NCBI GenBank assembly: GCA_024516035.1
Contig: CM044957.1
Span: 46,023,933 to 46,087,932 of the forward strand
Origin: Bactericera cockerelli
Taxonomy: Eukaryota; Arthropoda; Insecta; Hemiptera; Triozidae
Reading direction: 5' to 3'
Length of the DNA: 64,000 nt
Made by a program: the position numbers and the translations under genes. Shown here in pieces: positions 54,923 to 64,000 of the stretch; position 1 is the first letter of the stretch, and the number at the start of each line of letters is the position of its first letter. Under the pieces are notes generated by a model that worked only from the letters and a program-made list of their open reading frames with translations, did no database searches and was not told the origin of the DNA.

Positions 54923-55593
54923 TGGGACACAGTTGAGGCCGCTTACATTTAATAACATGGTTGGTTTATTTTACGTGGTACCAGGGTCTAGGGTTCCATT
55001 ATGCTCGCGCACTGAAGAAATGAGAACAATGCCGTTCTATACAACCATCAGTGACATGTACCATTATTCCATATACATTGTATATAACACATTCTAAGCA
55101 AGTCGATTATCGAGTCTTTTAAACGTAATTCTAAAGAAGATTTTTGTCATATCATGCTAAAGAAGAGCAGATAGATCATTTTTAACACACGTTGAAATTG
55201 ATATTAAGAATTTCTTGATGATTCAATATCATCAGCTCATCAAGTTTTATTAGAAGGCATCAGGGGAAAAAAGAACTGAGTCACAAAATCAAAAAATTTC
55301 AGGAGAGCGATTTTAAATCTGGACTCCCCCTGTGTACTCATTTTTAAAAACCAAATATCTTGAGACTCTGATCTCTTATCTCATGGTTGGTCTTACCCAT
55401 TAAAATCACTTCCTATCTATGCGCAGTAAAATGACGCAATAATTTTTTTTGGACTCTTCTTTTTTTCCCCTGATGTCTTCATTATTTTGGCGGTGTTTAA
55501 AAACCTCTGCTCTTCATAAGCAGAGGGAAGAATCCACCGGACGAGCATTCTGGATCAGTCATCCTAGAAATATTGCCCTCAAGAGGGAACTGT

Positions 55594-55796
55594 AGCCAGC
55601 GTCGACCGACGGCACGTTGAATGCACCAGTTCTCGTTAAGCAACGTCCAGCGAGATAAGGACTTCGGATGGGTATCAAATTCGAACAATTGTGATGCTGG
55701 CTATTCCCGGCCTCTCTCAGGTTGATGTGAGTAGCTGGTTCGTGAGTTCTCAGGAAATGGAGGGTAAAAACCACGTCGTGATTAAAAAAAAAAAAA
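55594..55796 (+). mobile_element. 5S-derived SINE (family D) with poly(A)
   Basis: AGCCAGCGTCGACC, CACGTTGAATGCACCAG, TTAAGCAACGTCCAGCG, body and a 14-A tail. Part of the 5S-like region (the CACCGAAG block) is deleted. Confidence 0.87.
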
Positions 55797-56017
55797 ACGT
55801 AACTGTATTGGCCATGGTAACCTCTTGTTTGTTACCATCATATCAGGAGATAAAAAAAAAAATGTACCGACATATCGCTCAGAAATGCTCAGAAACTCTT
55901 CGCTGTAACAGTGGCGACTACTACTTGAGATCCTGACTTCGATCCTCGGATTGGGCTAAATTTCTAACAAAAAAAATTCTGTTCCCTTCGAAGTCAAGAA
56001 CACGTGAGGCTGACATG

Positions 56018-56105
56018 TCCACTTGTCCAGGCCAACCCAGGCTGGGTGAGGTTTATGTGGGTAGCTGGTACGATTTCCAGCAATCGCAGGGTAAATCCTG
56101 AATTA
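56018..56105 (+). mobile_element. 5S-derived SINE (family D), body fragment
   Basis: CCAACCCAGGCTGGGTGAGG and GTAGCTGGTACGATTTCCAG; head absent. Confidence 0.6.
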
Positions 56106-56929
56106 CTCAAATCTGGATTTCAAAACCAAATAGAATCAATGGACATGAAAGAAGCCTAGACATTGGACCTGTGCGTCCATATAGTACACTCACCACCGTT
56201 ATTTATTGATCAATGCATATCTCACGGTCACAGAATTATTACTATACACCACTCAGAATTGACAGATTTCACTTGATTTTCGTAACCAAATAAACAAGGC
56301 CCAAAATTCCTGTTTTCCATGCAAGAAAACAATGAAAGTTTTTGTGATCTTTTGACAAATGATGAGTGGAGAACTAAATTGGCTCACTTAGCTGACATTT
56401 TTCATCGTCTGAATACTCTCAAGACAGGTCTGCAAGGTCCCTCTGTCTTTTTTTTCTCACCTGGGGTGCCGCTGGGCTAAGAAGTCAAAGAAAGGGTGCC
56501 GTGATGGAGAAAAGGTGAGAAAAGAAAAGGTGCGGACCACTGAGTTAGATTATAGTGGTGAAGGTCAACATCTATGGTCATATGCCTCAAATGTATGATT
56601 GACCAAATTTAATATCAATAAATAATTATCGCTATAATATGCTGCAGTTTACTTTGCCGATTGTAACTAAATAGCTCATGTAATATAAATATAGGTACTA
56701 TTCTTTACGACCTTCCCTTCATTCTTTTTCCACTAGATTTTTAAATGATTAAATTGAATAATTCATTCAAAAAATTAAAGCTTTGTACATTTTTCAATTA
56801 TTTGGTAGACTCTTTTCATGGACAAATTTTTAACTCAACGTTACGGACAACCCCAATTTCCTTTTTCAATATCTATATCTGTCTCCAGTAGAGAGTTGTT
56901 TCGTTTATTTGGGTTTAATAATAACATCG

Positions 56930-57085
56930 CCGTATTATTATTATTAGTGAGGCAAGACGTATTATTATGGTGTCATGGTCAAAATCTTAAATGGAAGGAT
57001 AACTTGTCCCGGTGTAGTTTTGGACCCGCGACCTCTAGATTACCAGACCGATGCTTGACCACTTAGCTGCCAAGACAGACGACCG
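56930..57085 (-). mobile_element. SINE C, diverged
   Basis: GGCAAGACGTATTATTATGG, AAGGATAACTTGTCCCGG and a tRNA-like head. Confidence 0.7.
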
Positions 57086-57107
57086 GGACAGAGCTATGGT
57101 GTTTTAC

Positions 57108-57190
57108 ATACCACTCGCTGGACAAACAACCCAGCTACTCATAATACCCTCACCCAGCCTGAGAAGGGCCGGGAATAGCCAGCAGAACGT
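57108..57190 (-). mobile_element. 5S-derived SINE (family D), body fragment
   Basis: CTCACCCAGCCTGAGAAGGG and AATAGCCAGCAG. Confidence 0.55.
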
Positions 57191-57261
57191 GGATTTACAC
57201 AGTATAGAATTAGTTGAATAGTGGAGTAACACTCGAGTTAACACAGGATTTGAGGATCTAA

Positions 57262-57365
57262 AGGGAAGAGACCAGCAGTCTGGCTGGGGGACTACAAACA
57301 GCGAGTAGACCAGCAGTTCTGGCTCGTGGACTATAAACAGGGAGTAGACCAGCAGTCTGGCTGGG
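57262..57365 (-). repeat. Family M minisatellite, inverted
   Basis: AGACCAGCAGTCTGGCTGGG and AAACAGGGAGTAGACCAGCA, three units. Confidence 0.8.
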
Positions 57366-57461
57366 GGGACCCTATGATGATGAAAACGCAAATTAAAAAA
57401 AAAATCGTCTCACCGGGACACACGATTGAGTAATTCAGTTTTTGAAAGCTTTTCTAATTAG

Positions 57462-57608
57462 AATTTATCAAATTTGTGTTGATCATTTTCGTGATATCAC
57501 AACTTACTACTCAAACTCGCTTTACTAAATCTACGCTGAAACCGAGACTTGAACCACCGACCTCCAGGTTACTAGTCAACTGCCTTATCGATCAAGCTAG
57601 TGAGGTCG
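57462..57608 (-). mobile_element. SINE A with perfect 12-base target duplication
   Basis: Flanked by TTTTCTAATTAG at 57450-57461 and 57609-57620. Confidence 0.9.
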
Positions 57609-57609
57609 T

Positions 57610-58016
57610 TTTCTAATTAGTATTCATTTTTTAAGTGTTAAAAAAAAACTTTCAACGACACAAGTAGTGCCAAGTGCCAAGCGTCATGATTCTTGTACTT
57701 GTAAAGCTGAGAAGTGAAATAATTATGATAGGGTTGAAACGCCGTCTGGAACGTTCAGGAGAAGGTGCGAAGTAATTTTAACCCAATCGGGTCTCCAAGG
57801 GCCCATTTGTCGCTTTCTAATTAGAATTAGTATTCATTTTTTAAGTGTTTAAAAAAAAAAACTTTCAACGACACAAATAGTGCCAGGCGTCATAATTCTT
57901 GAACTTGTAGAGCTGAAAAGTGAAATAAATATGATAGGGTTGAAACGTCGTCTGGAACTTTCAGGAGAAGGTGCGAAGTAATTTTACCCCAATCGGGTCT
58001 TCAAGGGCCCATTATC
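57610..58016 (+). repeat. About 206-base tandem duplication
   Basis: TTCTAATTAGTATTCATTTT to AATCGGGTCTCCAAGGGCCC, twice, about 93 percent alike by eye. Confidence 0.9.
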
Positions 58017-59063
58017 TGATTTTCTATTTTATTTGACTTATCCTATTTTTTTTTGTTGCCAAAATGTGAATATTAGGTGCCATCTGATGATGAGAAGTCT
58101 AATATTTTGAAATCGGCAAAGCCAAAAATATATAATGTGTGTGCTATAAACTCAAGAAAAACGGTATTTTCGATGAGAACGCCTCGGAGAAACTACAGTG
58201 CTTACGGTTACTAAATGACATTTTTTCAAGGTACAATGGTTTTTGTACATAGACCCAATGTTGGGTATTATTGTTGCAAGTTGATGAACTCTAACAAATT
58301 TCAACGTTTTGACAGAAAGAAAAAAAACTGAGAAGATACACTATCAAAAGCACCAAACCATTAATTATTATATTTTATAAAATTAAGAAGAGACAACACA
58401 AGACAAACCCACATTTTAAATTTCCCACTGAAATATACACAGACCCAGTTATAAATCCGACCCCTTGCCATGTTTTCTATGTAACTCCGTGTACTACCTG
58501 ACGGACTAAAATTGGCATATTTTTTTGTTGTTTAAAATTGCATGAGTTTTTGTTTTGATTCAACGAAAACAGTATGAATTTTGACTCTCAGAAGTTAGAC
58601 TTAGCTTATAGGAGATGTATTGTTTATAATATCATTCTTGTACAAATAAATAAAAGTATTCAAATTAAGTCTTCAAGATTTTAAGTGAAGATTACCTTAC
58701 AATGTCACAGAGTGGGATAAAAATGTTTTTTAACTCTTTGGAAATACGGAAAACTCCAATTTTATCATTCGTGAACTTTTCTGGGGGGTTTTCTCAAATT
58801 CTCAATTCCAGCGTAAGTTTTCGTACTGTTTCTGTTGAATCCGAACAAAATTTCATTCAAATTTTAAACTAGGCTAGAAGTTGTGCCAATTTTAGTCCAT
58901 CCAAAAACACACTGAGTTATATGGGAAGAAAAGCAAGTGGTCGGAAAGTGGGTCCAGTATAAGAAACACAAAAGAATCTTAAAATTAAGAATAAACAAAA
59001 AATTAACGTTCAGATACTTTGCATCTGTTTAGCCCGAAACACGCACAACAACTTGTCGGTTCC
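58017..59063. other. Intergenic sequence between converging genes
   Basis: AT-rich, no repeat or ORF of note; its right part may hold the LIPT1 3' UTR. Confidence 0.45.
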
Positions 59064-59160
59064 GATTTCTTGGCATTTTTTTTTATTTATATTTTTATTG
59101 CTAGATAACATAACATTCCGATTTCTTGGCATTTATTTTTTATATTTTTATTGCTAGAAC
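59064..59160. repeat. 55-base tandem duplication at the LIPT1 3' end
   Basis: ATTCCGATTTCTTGGCATTT and the following T/A-rich stretch to TTATTGCTAG are present twice. Read on the - strand, both carry AATAAA, so they may supply duplicated polyadenylation signals for LIPT1. Confidence 0.6.
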
Positions 59161-59226
59161 ACCAAGATCTTCAACTCAAGTGCCATTCCGAGCTAAAGTA
59201 GTTTGCTCACAGGCCCTCTGTAATTG

Positions 59227-59570
59227 TCACACGGTGGTCACCACTCTGTCTAGCGTGGTGCCTAGATACGTCTGTCCGCGAGCGGTCAACGCGTCTTTCA
59301 AGTCGTCGAGTGCGGTCTCCGTGAACTTTCGTCCTTGCACAGAACAGAGGAGTTCCGCATCCTGCAGGAAGTGTTCGTCGTTCACCAGGGCGGGCGGGAT
59401 CTTGAAGCAGACGCTCTCGATGAGGCCGTGAACGATCTCGAGCGAGATGACGAGTTGCCCCGTGCCGCCATGTTCGTCCGGGATGCGGAAGGACTGCGAG
59501 ACGGTGAACTTGGGGGTCGCCCCGTACCGCCACTCCCAGCCCTGGTACTCCTGCTGGGTCTTGCCCAGAC
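59227..59570 (-). CDS. LIPT1: LIPT1 terminal exon (C-terminal accessory domain)
   Basis: Encodes LGKTQQEYQGWEWRYGATPKF through to TLDRVVTTV and stop TGA at 59229-59227. Acceptor CTCTTTCCAG ends at 59571. Codons are GC-rich relative to flanks. Confidence 0.88.
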
Positions 59571-62500
59571 CTGGAAAGAGGAGGGGATCATTTTCAACAC
59601 GAGATTTTCCAAGACTCTTTTTAATGAACATTTAGGGCGGAATTAATAGACAACATCAATAACTTAAGTTGTCGCTAAGTGTCGGTTTTCCCTATCTTAC
59701 ACAGTACGCAATGCGTGACTTAGCGCCACAGAGGTATTACAAAAACGTCAATTAATTCCGCCCTTATTTTCGAAGTCCTTGTCCTTTTTTCAAGACTAGT
59801 TTCCTTCAATCTTTTATTACATTAAGGCGTCCACTGGGGGGCATAACGAGAAGGAATATTGATATTGGAAAATGATGAGATTTGGAAGCTGAGATAAACA
59901 TTTTCAAGACTAGTTATGAAGGCTTTTCAAGACTAGTTAAAAGGGGAAACAATACTTAAGTCTGAACTTAAGATTCATACTTGAGCGTTTTTTTTTATTT
60001 AATAAAAGCAATGTTAAAAAAAAAAACAAGAGCAAAAAAGGCTGTGAAACAATCATCTATTTTTTTCTTTTCTTTTTCTCTTTTGTAAACTTGTGATCTT
60101 TATTTTGTCTATTTATAAATTTCGCCCAACCAGTATTATTATTTATAATTTTAATCTTTATTAGGAGGATAGAAACTTGCTCTACCATTACCTGATTTTT
60201 CAACTAGCCTTCACCCAACACGTTCACCAAGCTCTTTATACTATACTATTGCCTATGGCAATCTCTTCCACCCAACCCCTAGCATTTATTTTATTTATTT
60301 ATATATCTCCCTTGCTGTGTGTCCTTCATCAGCGAATGCTGTTAGGGTCAGCCCTCCTTGTCCGCAGGTGATAGACTCTTCTATTTTGAACATCCTCTTC
60401 TGTCATTCCACTTTGCTCCAAACGTTTTTGTTGTTGTCTCCACCAGGTGTTTTTAGGCCTCCCTTTCTTGTATTTTCTTGGACAATGTAACGCCAGTGCT
60501 GTGTTTACCATGTGATTCGCTGGTCTTCTTTTTATGTGTCCAAACCATCTCATTTGTCTTTCTTCAATCTTCTCCTCAATTGCTGTCACTCCCAAACTTC
60601 CTCGTACGTACACATTCCTTATCCTGTCCTTCAAGGTTACTCCCGCTGATAGTCGAAGCATTCTCATCTCTGTTGTACTCATCTTATTGCTGTAATGTTT
60701 GTACATTGTCCAACACTCGCTGCCATATAGTAACGCTGGTCTTACTACACATTTATACAATTTTCCTTTTAGTTTTATTGGCATTTTTCGATCACAAAAC
60801 ACTCCTGTTAACGTTCTAAACTTCATCCATCCGATCTGAATTCGATTTGTGACATCTGCGCAACAAGTTCCATCTTTATCGATCATTGATCCCAAGTATC
60901 TAAACTTTTCACAGGTGGGGAGTATTTCTCCATCTAGCATGATATCCGGTGTAGGGGAACTTTCATCTGCAAAAGGTAGATACATGTATTCTGTTTTCTT
61001 TCTACTTATTTTCAAGCCATTATCTTCGAGTGCTTTCTTCCAGTCATTCAGTGTGTTCTGGAGTGTTGTTAGGTTATCAGAGATCAGCGCAATGTCATCT
61101 GCAAAAAGGAGAGTCTTCAGTAAGTCGTTCATGAGATTCTTTGTCAAATGATTGATGATGACAATAAAAAGTAAAGGACTAAGGACTGATCCTTGATGAA
61201 CTCCATACCGTACCAAGAACTCAGAGGATACTCCTGATGTGCATCTTACTTGCTTCTGACTTCGGTTGTAGATATCCTTGATGAGGCGGACATATTCTTC
61301 TGGTACATTTTGTGCTCTCAATGACTCCCAGATCAATTCTCTTGGTACTAAGTCGAACGCTTTTTCAAGGTCGATGAAGACCATGTGTAGATCCTTCCCA
61401 GCATCTCGATGTTTTTCAACAATAATCCTGACAGTCTGGATAGCATCTGTTGTAGACTTTCCTGGAACGAAGCCACACTGATTCTCATCGACTTGAACAA
61501 TACTTCTCAATCTTCTTTCTATTATCCTTTCAAATATTTTCAATGTGTGTGACATCAAACTTATCCCTCTGTAATTTTCACATTTTCTTGAGTCTCCCTT
61601 GTTTTTGAAGAAGGGTAAGGTGTAACTATTTCTGAAGCTATCTGGCATTTCATCTCCTTCGAACAGTTTGTTGAACAAAGTACAAAGCCAAGCAATTCCA
61701 ATGTCGTCACATACTTTCCAAAATTCTGCAGGTATATGGTCAGGGCCGACTGCTTTTCTTTTCTTTGCACTTTGCACAGCATTCTTAACTTCTTCTGGTG
61801 TTATCGTTTCTATGGGTCCATACCTAGGTTCTTCATTACAACTGGTTGTCTTCACGTTCCCCTCATTCAGAAGTTTTCCATAATACACTTTCCATCGTTC
61901 GCAAATATCAGCTTCTTTAGTCAGAAGATTTCCATTTTCATCGTCTATATATTTTGGTGCTCTGATAGATTTGGCGTTTTCTCTTCTTTGTGCAGCGATC
62001 TTGAAGATTTTATGGGGCTCATCAGGTTTAAGGAGTTCATCAGAGAGCTTTTCTTTCTCTCGATCTTGTGCTATGGCAACCATTCGTTTAGCTATTCTCT
62101 TCATATCATTATAAATGTACCGTAAATGTTCCTTTTCTTCTACGTTTTCTTTCTCTTGACCAATTTTTGTATGATTTTTTCTTTCTCTTTATTGCTTCTT
62201 TCACATCATCATTCCACCACCATGTCTCCTTATTTATTTTATTTATTTATACTCTATTAATTGGACATATTATACACAACACAGATAATTACAAATTAAT
62301 CTTAATATATAAATGTCAAAGTCACTGACTGACTGACTGATCATCGCTCTACAGCCCAAACCGTAATACAACATTCCTTGCATACTGAATACGTGCAATA
62401 AGAAAGGATTTTGCAAAAGTCCAAACCGTTCCATAGATAGAGCCCTAAAAGTGCACTTTTAGATCGTGGCGAAGCACGGGTTAACTGCTAGTATACAATA

Positions 62501-63589
62501 TAAGAGAAGAAAAAAATTAAGAAAAAATAAATAAATATAAGTTAAGTTAAAAGCTATCATATTTGTGTTAATCACTGACGTGATGTCACAACTACTCAAA
62601 CTATCTTTACTAAATCTACACTGAAACCGGGACTTGAACCACCGGTCTCCAGGTTACAAGTCCGCCGCCTTATCGATCAAGCTACTGAGGTCGGTAAATA
62701 AATAAATATATACATAATAGTTATATGTCCTAACTAAAGGGCGGGGTTATTGCCTGTAGCAATCTCTTCCACCCTAACCCAACCCCTAGTTGGGTTTGAG
62801 TTTTGAGTTCATCTCACCTGGGAACCACTCGTCCGTCGGGTTAATGACCTGGAAGCCTCTCTGTTGGGATATCTGCTTGTCCCCCCCGTCCTCCATGGAG
62901 ATGGCTTTGGTTCTCAAGTAGGCGTAGCCCAGGCCTTTGATCAGCCGGTCCATGGTCACCTCAGGGCAGATGTCCTGGAGGTTGAGTGTCGGGGCGGGAG
63001 TGCTGGCGGTGGCGTTCGAGATGATGCCTTTCTGTTGGAACAAATGCAAAAATAGTTTATAAGTAAAAGTATATCCAGGTTTCTCTTATAAAAGAGATTA
63101 TAGGCACACTACCGCTACTGTATTATTGTGGTCTGTGTTGTATCCTGCCCATCCCGTAGTATGCCTCCCCTCTGATGGGCGAGAAGTGACACAATACTTC
63201 CCATTTAGGTGCTGGGTCAACACGAGCGCACCGGAAGGTATCCCTTACAAACAATATTGTAACCAAATTAAGAATACAAATTTTTGTCAGCACGGACCTT
63301 CCGCATGGCAAGCGAGTGCTTAACCACTGAGCTAATCGCGCGCTCTTTTTTAAATTTAAATGCATATTTAAAAAAAAAACAACTTACCTCATGCTTATGT
63401 GTTTACCTCCCTCTGGGTATTATTATTATATAAAAAAATATTTTATTTAAATGCATAATAAAAAAAAGAAAAACAACTTACCTCATGCTTATGCAGGGCC
63501 TGACTCAGCCTCGATTTGTTGACGTTGACCAGCAAGGTGCAGTGGTGGTAAGAGTTTGGGCGCCCTAGCTTGGCCGCCGTACCAGAAAT
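59227..63589 (-). CDS. LIPT1: Lipoyltransferase 1 (LIPT1), 3' part; three exons, 5' end outside window
   Basis: Join on the - strand 63589-63482, 63031-62818, 59570-59227. The product resembles the C-terminal half of mitochondrial lipoyltransferase 1 of the lipoate-protein ligase family, which attaches lipoyl groups to E2 subunits of 2-oxoacid dehydrogenases. Recognisable blocks: ISGTAAKLGR, YHHCTLLVNVN, GIISNATAS, INPTDEWFPG, and WEWRYGATPKF. All junctions are GT-AG and in phase (0, then 1). The lipoyl-AMP-binding lysine of the family precedes ISGT and must lie in the missing upstream exon. The gene converges on gus, with about 5.5 kb between the ends. Its last intron (3.2 kb) holds an RTE retrotransposon. 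Confidence 0.88.
59635..59763. mobile_element. Tourist-like MITE (family L)
   Basis: 129 bases with terminal inverted repeats GGGCGGAATTAATAGAC / GTCAATTAATTCCGCCC, flanked by TTA on both sides (59632-59634, 59764-59766). TIR type and TWA duplication fit PIF/Harbinger. Sits in the last LIPT1 intron next to the terminal exon. Confidence 0.85.
60240..60300 (-). repeat. Family F tail fragment beside the RTE ORF
   Basis: ATTGCCTATGGCAATCTCTT and CCACCCAACCCCT followed by TTTATTTTATTTATTTA. It may be a separate truncated insertion, or this RTE's own 3' end. Confidence 0.6.
60300..62225 (-). mobile_element. RTE-clade non-LTR retrotransposon, 5'-truncated, inside LIPT1 intron
   Basis: It includes the 591-codon RT ORF and about 120 bases upstream that still encode an ETWWWNDD...EAIK stretch in another frame, so one frameshift lies near 62135-62165. 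The endonuclease part is missing. The upstream edge abuts a LINE tail (62226), and the 3' side runs into a GGGTTGGGTGGAAGAG-type tail (about 60245-60280). Confidence 0.8.
60329..62104 (-). CDS. Reverse transcriptase ORF of an RTE-like LINE
   Basis: 591 codons without a stop. RT blocks in order: SYTLPFFKNKGD and NYRGISLMS, GFVPGKSTTDAI, FIDLEKAFD (first catalytic Asp), GVHQGSVLSPLLF, and the active-site box FADDIAL, then a thumb/C-terminal region with QMRWFGHIKR and KGRPKNTWW. This order and wording are typical of RTE-clade elements. The ORF is intact across the RT but lacks the N-terminal AP endonuclease, so this copy cannot move on its own. It shares the strand of LIPT1. Confidence 0.9.
   Translation of the reverse strand: MKRIAKRMVAIAQDREKEKLSDELLKPDEPHKIFKIAAQRRENAKSIRAPKYIDDENGNLLTKEADICERWKVYYGKLLNEGNVKTTSCNEEPRYGPIETITPEEVKNAVQSAKKRKAVGPDHIPAEFWKVCDDIGIAWLCTLFNKLFEGDEMPDSFRNSYTLPFFKNKGDSRKCENYRGISLMSHTLKIFERIIERRLRSIVQVDENQCGFVPGKSTTDAIQTVRIIVEKHRDAGKDLHMVFIDLEKAFDLVPRELIWESLRAQNVPEEYVRLIKDIYNRSQKQVRCTSGVSSEFLVRYGVHQGSVLSPLLFIVIINHLTKNLMNDLLKTLLFADDIALISDNLTTLQNTLNDWKKALEDNGLKISRKKTEYMYLPFADESSPTPDIMLDGEILPTCEKFRYLGSMIDKDGTCCADVTNRIQIGWMKFRTLTGVFCDRKMPIKLKGKLYKCVVRPALLYGSECWTMYKHYSNKMSTTEMRMLRLSAGVTLKDRIRNVYVRGSLGVTAIEEKIEERQMRWFGHIKRRPANHMVNTALALHCPRKYKKGRPKNTWWRQQQKRLEQSGMTEEDVQNRRVYHLRTRRADPNSIR
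62300..62491 (+). mobile_element. Non-autonomous Helitron, nested
   Basis: Starts TCTTAATATATAAATG and ends GTTAACTGCTAG. A short hairpin (CGTG-GCGAAG-CACG) sits about 12 bases before the CTAG end. It lies between A and T of the host LINE tail; sister LINE tails at about 46540 and 49260 show the empty site. No terminal inverted repeats or duplication, as expected for Helitrons. Confidence 0.85.
62540..62694 (-). mobile_element. SINE A copy nested in LINE tail
   Basis: Full-length family A element. AAATAAATAAATATA-like sequence flanks both ends, consistent with a target-site duplication in the host tail. Confidence 0.8.
62818..63031 (-). CDS. LIPT1: LIPT1 exon (SNATAS to DEWFPG)
   Basis: Encodes KGIISNATAS, PEVTMDRLIKGLG and INPTDEWFPG, following family order. 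Acceptor CCAACAG ends at 63032; donor GTGAGA starts at 62817. Phase 0 in, phase 1 out. Confidence 0.88.
63112..63344 (-). mobile_element. SINE I copy (tRNA-derived)
   Basis: Reverse complement of the 25665 element: the tRNA-like head is at the right (GAGCTAATCG, CTTAACCACTGAGC), the body (GGAAGGTATCCCT, GGGCGAGAAGTGACAC) to the left. Lies in a LIPT1 intron. Confidence 0.85.
63346..63481 (-). repeat. Direct duplication including a LIPT1 donor site
   Basis: TTTAAATGCATA...A-run...AACAACTTACCTCATGCTTATG (as + strand pieces) occurs at about 63352-63399 and again at about 63446-63496. The second copy is the true exon edge. Confidence 0.75.
63482..63589 (-). CDS. LIPT1: LIPT1 exon (lipoate-binding fold, ISGTA motif)
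   Basis: 36 complete codons, ISGTAAKLGR to SQALHKHE. The acceptor (CTCGCTCAG) ends at 63590 and the donor GTAAGT begins at 63481 on the - strand. A second copy of the donor edge lies about 96 bases downstream in the intron. Confidence 0.88.
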
Positions 63590-64000
63590 CTGAGCGAGGT
63601 ATTTTGGTCAAGGGAAACACGGAAACAGTAATGTTAAAAAGATGCTGTATGGACTTATTTTGGTCCACTGCCAAAAAAAAAAAAACAGTAATATTATATA
63701 CAAGTCATTTTGAAAAGAAAGAGTGGGAAACGAGAAATTTACGAGAAAAAATCCTGGTTACGCCACTGTCAATCAACGTTTTTTTTGTCCACTCTGCTGA
63801 TGTTCATGGCAGGAAGAAAGCTTGTACTTAAAAAAAAAAAAAAATGTCGGTCTGCGCAAATCTCAGAAACTTCAAAACGGATTTCAGAGAATTTTTGCAC
63901 ACAAATAAGAGACGTTTTGCAAATGCTCCCATTTTAAATTCATCAACTTCAGACCAGCAGCGGGTCAAGGAGATAAAGAGTGTGCGCGTGACCTCTGCCT

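Larger units (their letters stand above)
62226..62790 (-). mobile_element. LINE 3' tail (family F) with nested Helitron and SINE
   Basis: A family F copy: a TTATTTATTT tail at 62226, and the GGGCGGGGTTATTGCC block at about 62740. It is split by a Helitron at 62300-62491 and a family A SINE at 62540-62694. The outer pieces rejoin to match the uninterrupted copies at 46483 and 49188. Confidence 0.85.

Noticed and set aside
63925..64000. A further LIPT1 upstream exon at the right edge
   Set aside because: Neither frame on the - strand shows the RRxxGGG region or other family motifs expected upstream.

Overview
The window is animal nuclear DNA, very probably from an insect. It is AT-rich, its genes are split by introns of up to about 23 kb, splice sites are GT-AG, and most of the sequence is transposable elements and tandem repeats. 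The nested SINEs, MITEs, Helitrons and 5'-truncated LINEs would fit a repeat-rich hemipteran such as a planthopper. That is only an impression; no species call is made.

Two protein-coding genes can be supported, and they converge. On the + strand, gustavus (gus, SPSB1/SPSB4 family; SPRY domain plus SOCS box) runs from a CpG-rich first exon near 10.8-11.2 kb to a stop at 52441. Its exons are 11185-11195 (coding part), 34507-34700, 43686-43867, 46716-46901, 50313-50457, 51205-51363 and 52293-52441. Phases agree at every junction, giving 341 codons from the upstream ATG or 279 from the conserved MGQKIS start. On the - strand, the 3' half of lipoyltransferase 1 (LIPT1) lies in three exons (63482-63589, 62818-63031, 59227-59570). 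Its 5' half is beyond the right edge. Its last intron carries an RTE-type reverse transcriptase ORF (591 aa, same strand) and a LINE tail that holds both a Helitron and a SINE.

Layout: 1-10.6 kb, repeats upstream of gus. 10.8-11.2 kb, GC-rich candidate promoter and first exon. 11.2-34.5 kb, giant intron 1 with a 2.16 kb palindromic Tc1/mariner-type element, a Helitron, MITEs and many SINEs. 34.7-43.7 kb, intron 2 with several minisatellites. 43.9-52.3 kb, the remaining gus exons, with a hAT-type element inside a tetranucleotide-rich array. 52.4-53.6 kb, gus 3' UTR. 53.6-59.2 kb, intergenic repeats. 59.2-63.6 kb, LIPT1.

Repeat families (names local to this report): A, B, C, I, J and K are tRNA-derived SINEs; D is a 5S rRNA-derived SINE; F is the 3' tail of a non-LTR retrotransposon; E, G, H, L, N and Q are short MITE-like or unclassified dispersed repeats; M is a dispersed minisatellite.

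The most unusual pattern is at exon edges. Several gus exons, and one LIPT1 exon, are flanked by partial copies of their own ends that include the splice acceptor or donor, often as part of a tandem array. Equally clear are an intact 5S-derived SINE with a target-site duplication, and several nested insertions whose empty sites can be read from sister repeats in the same window.
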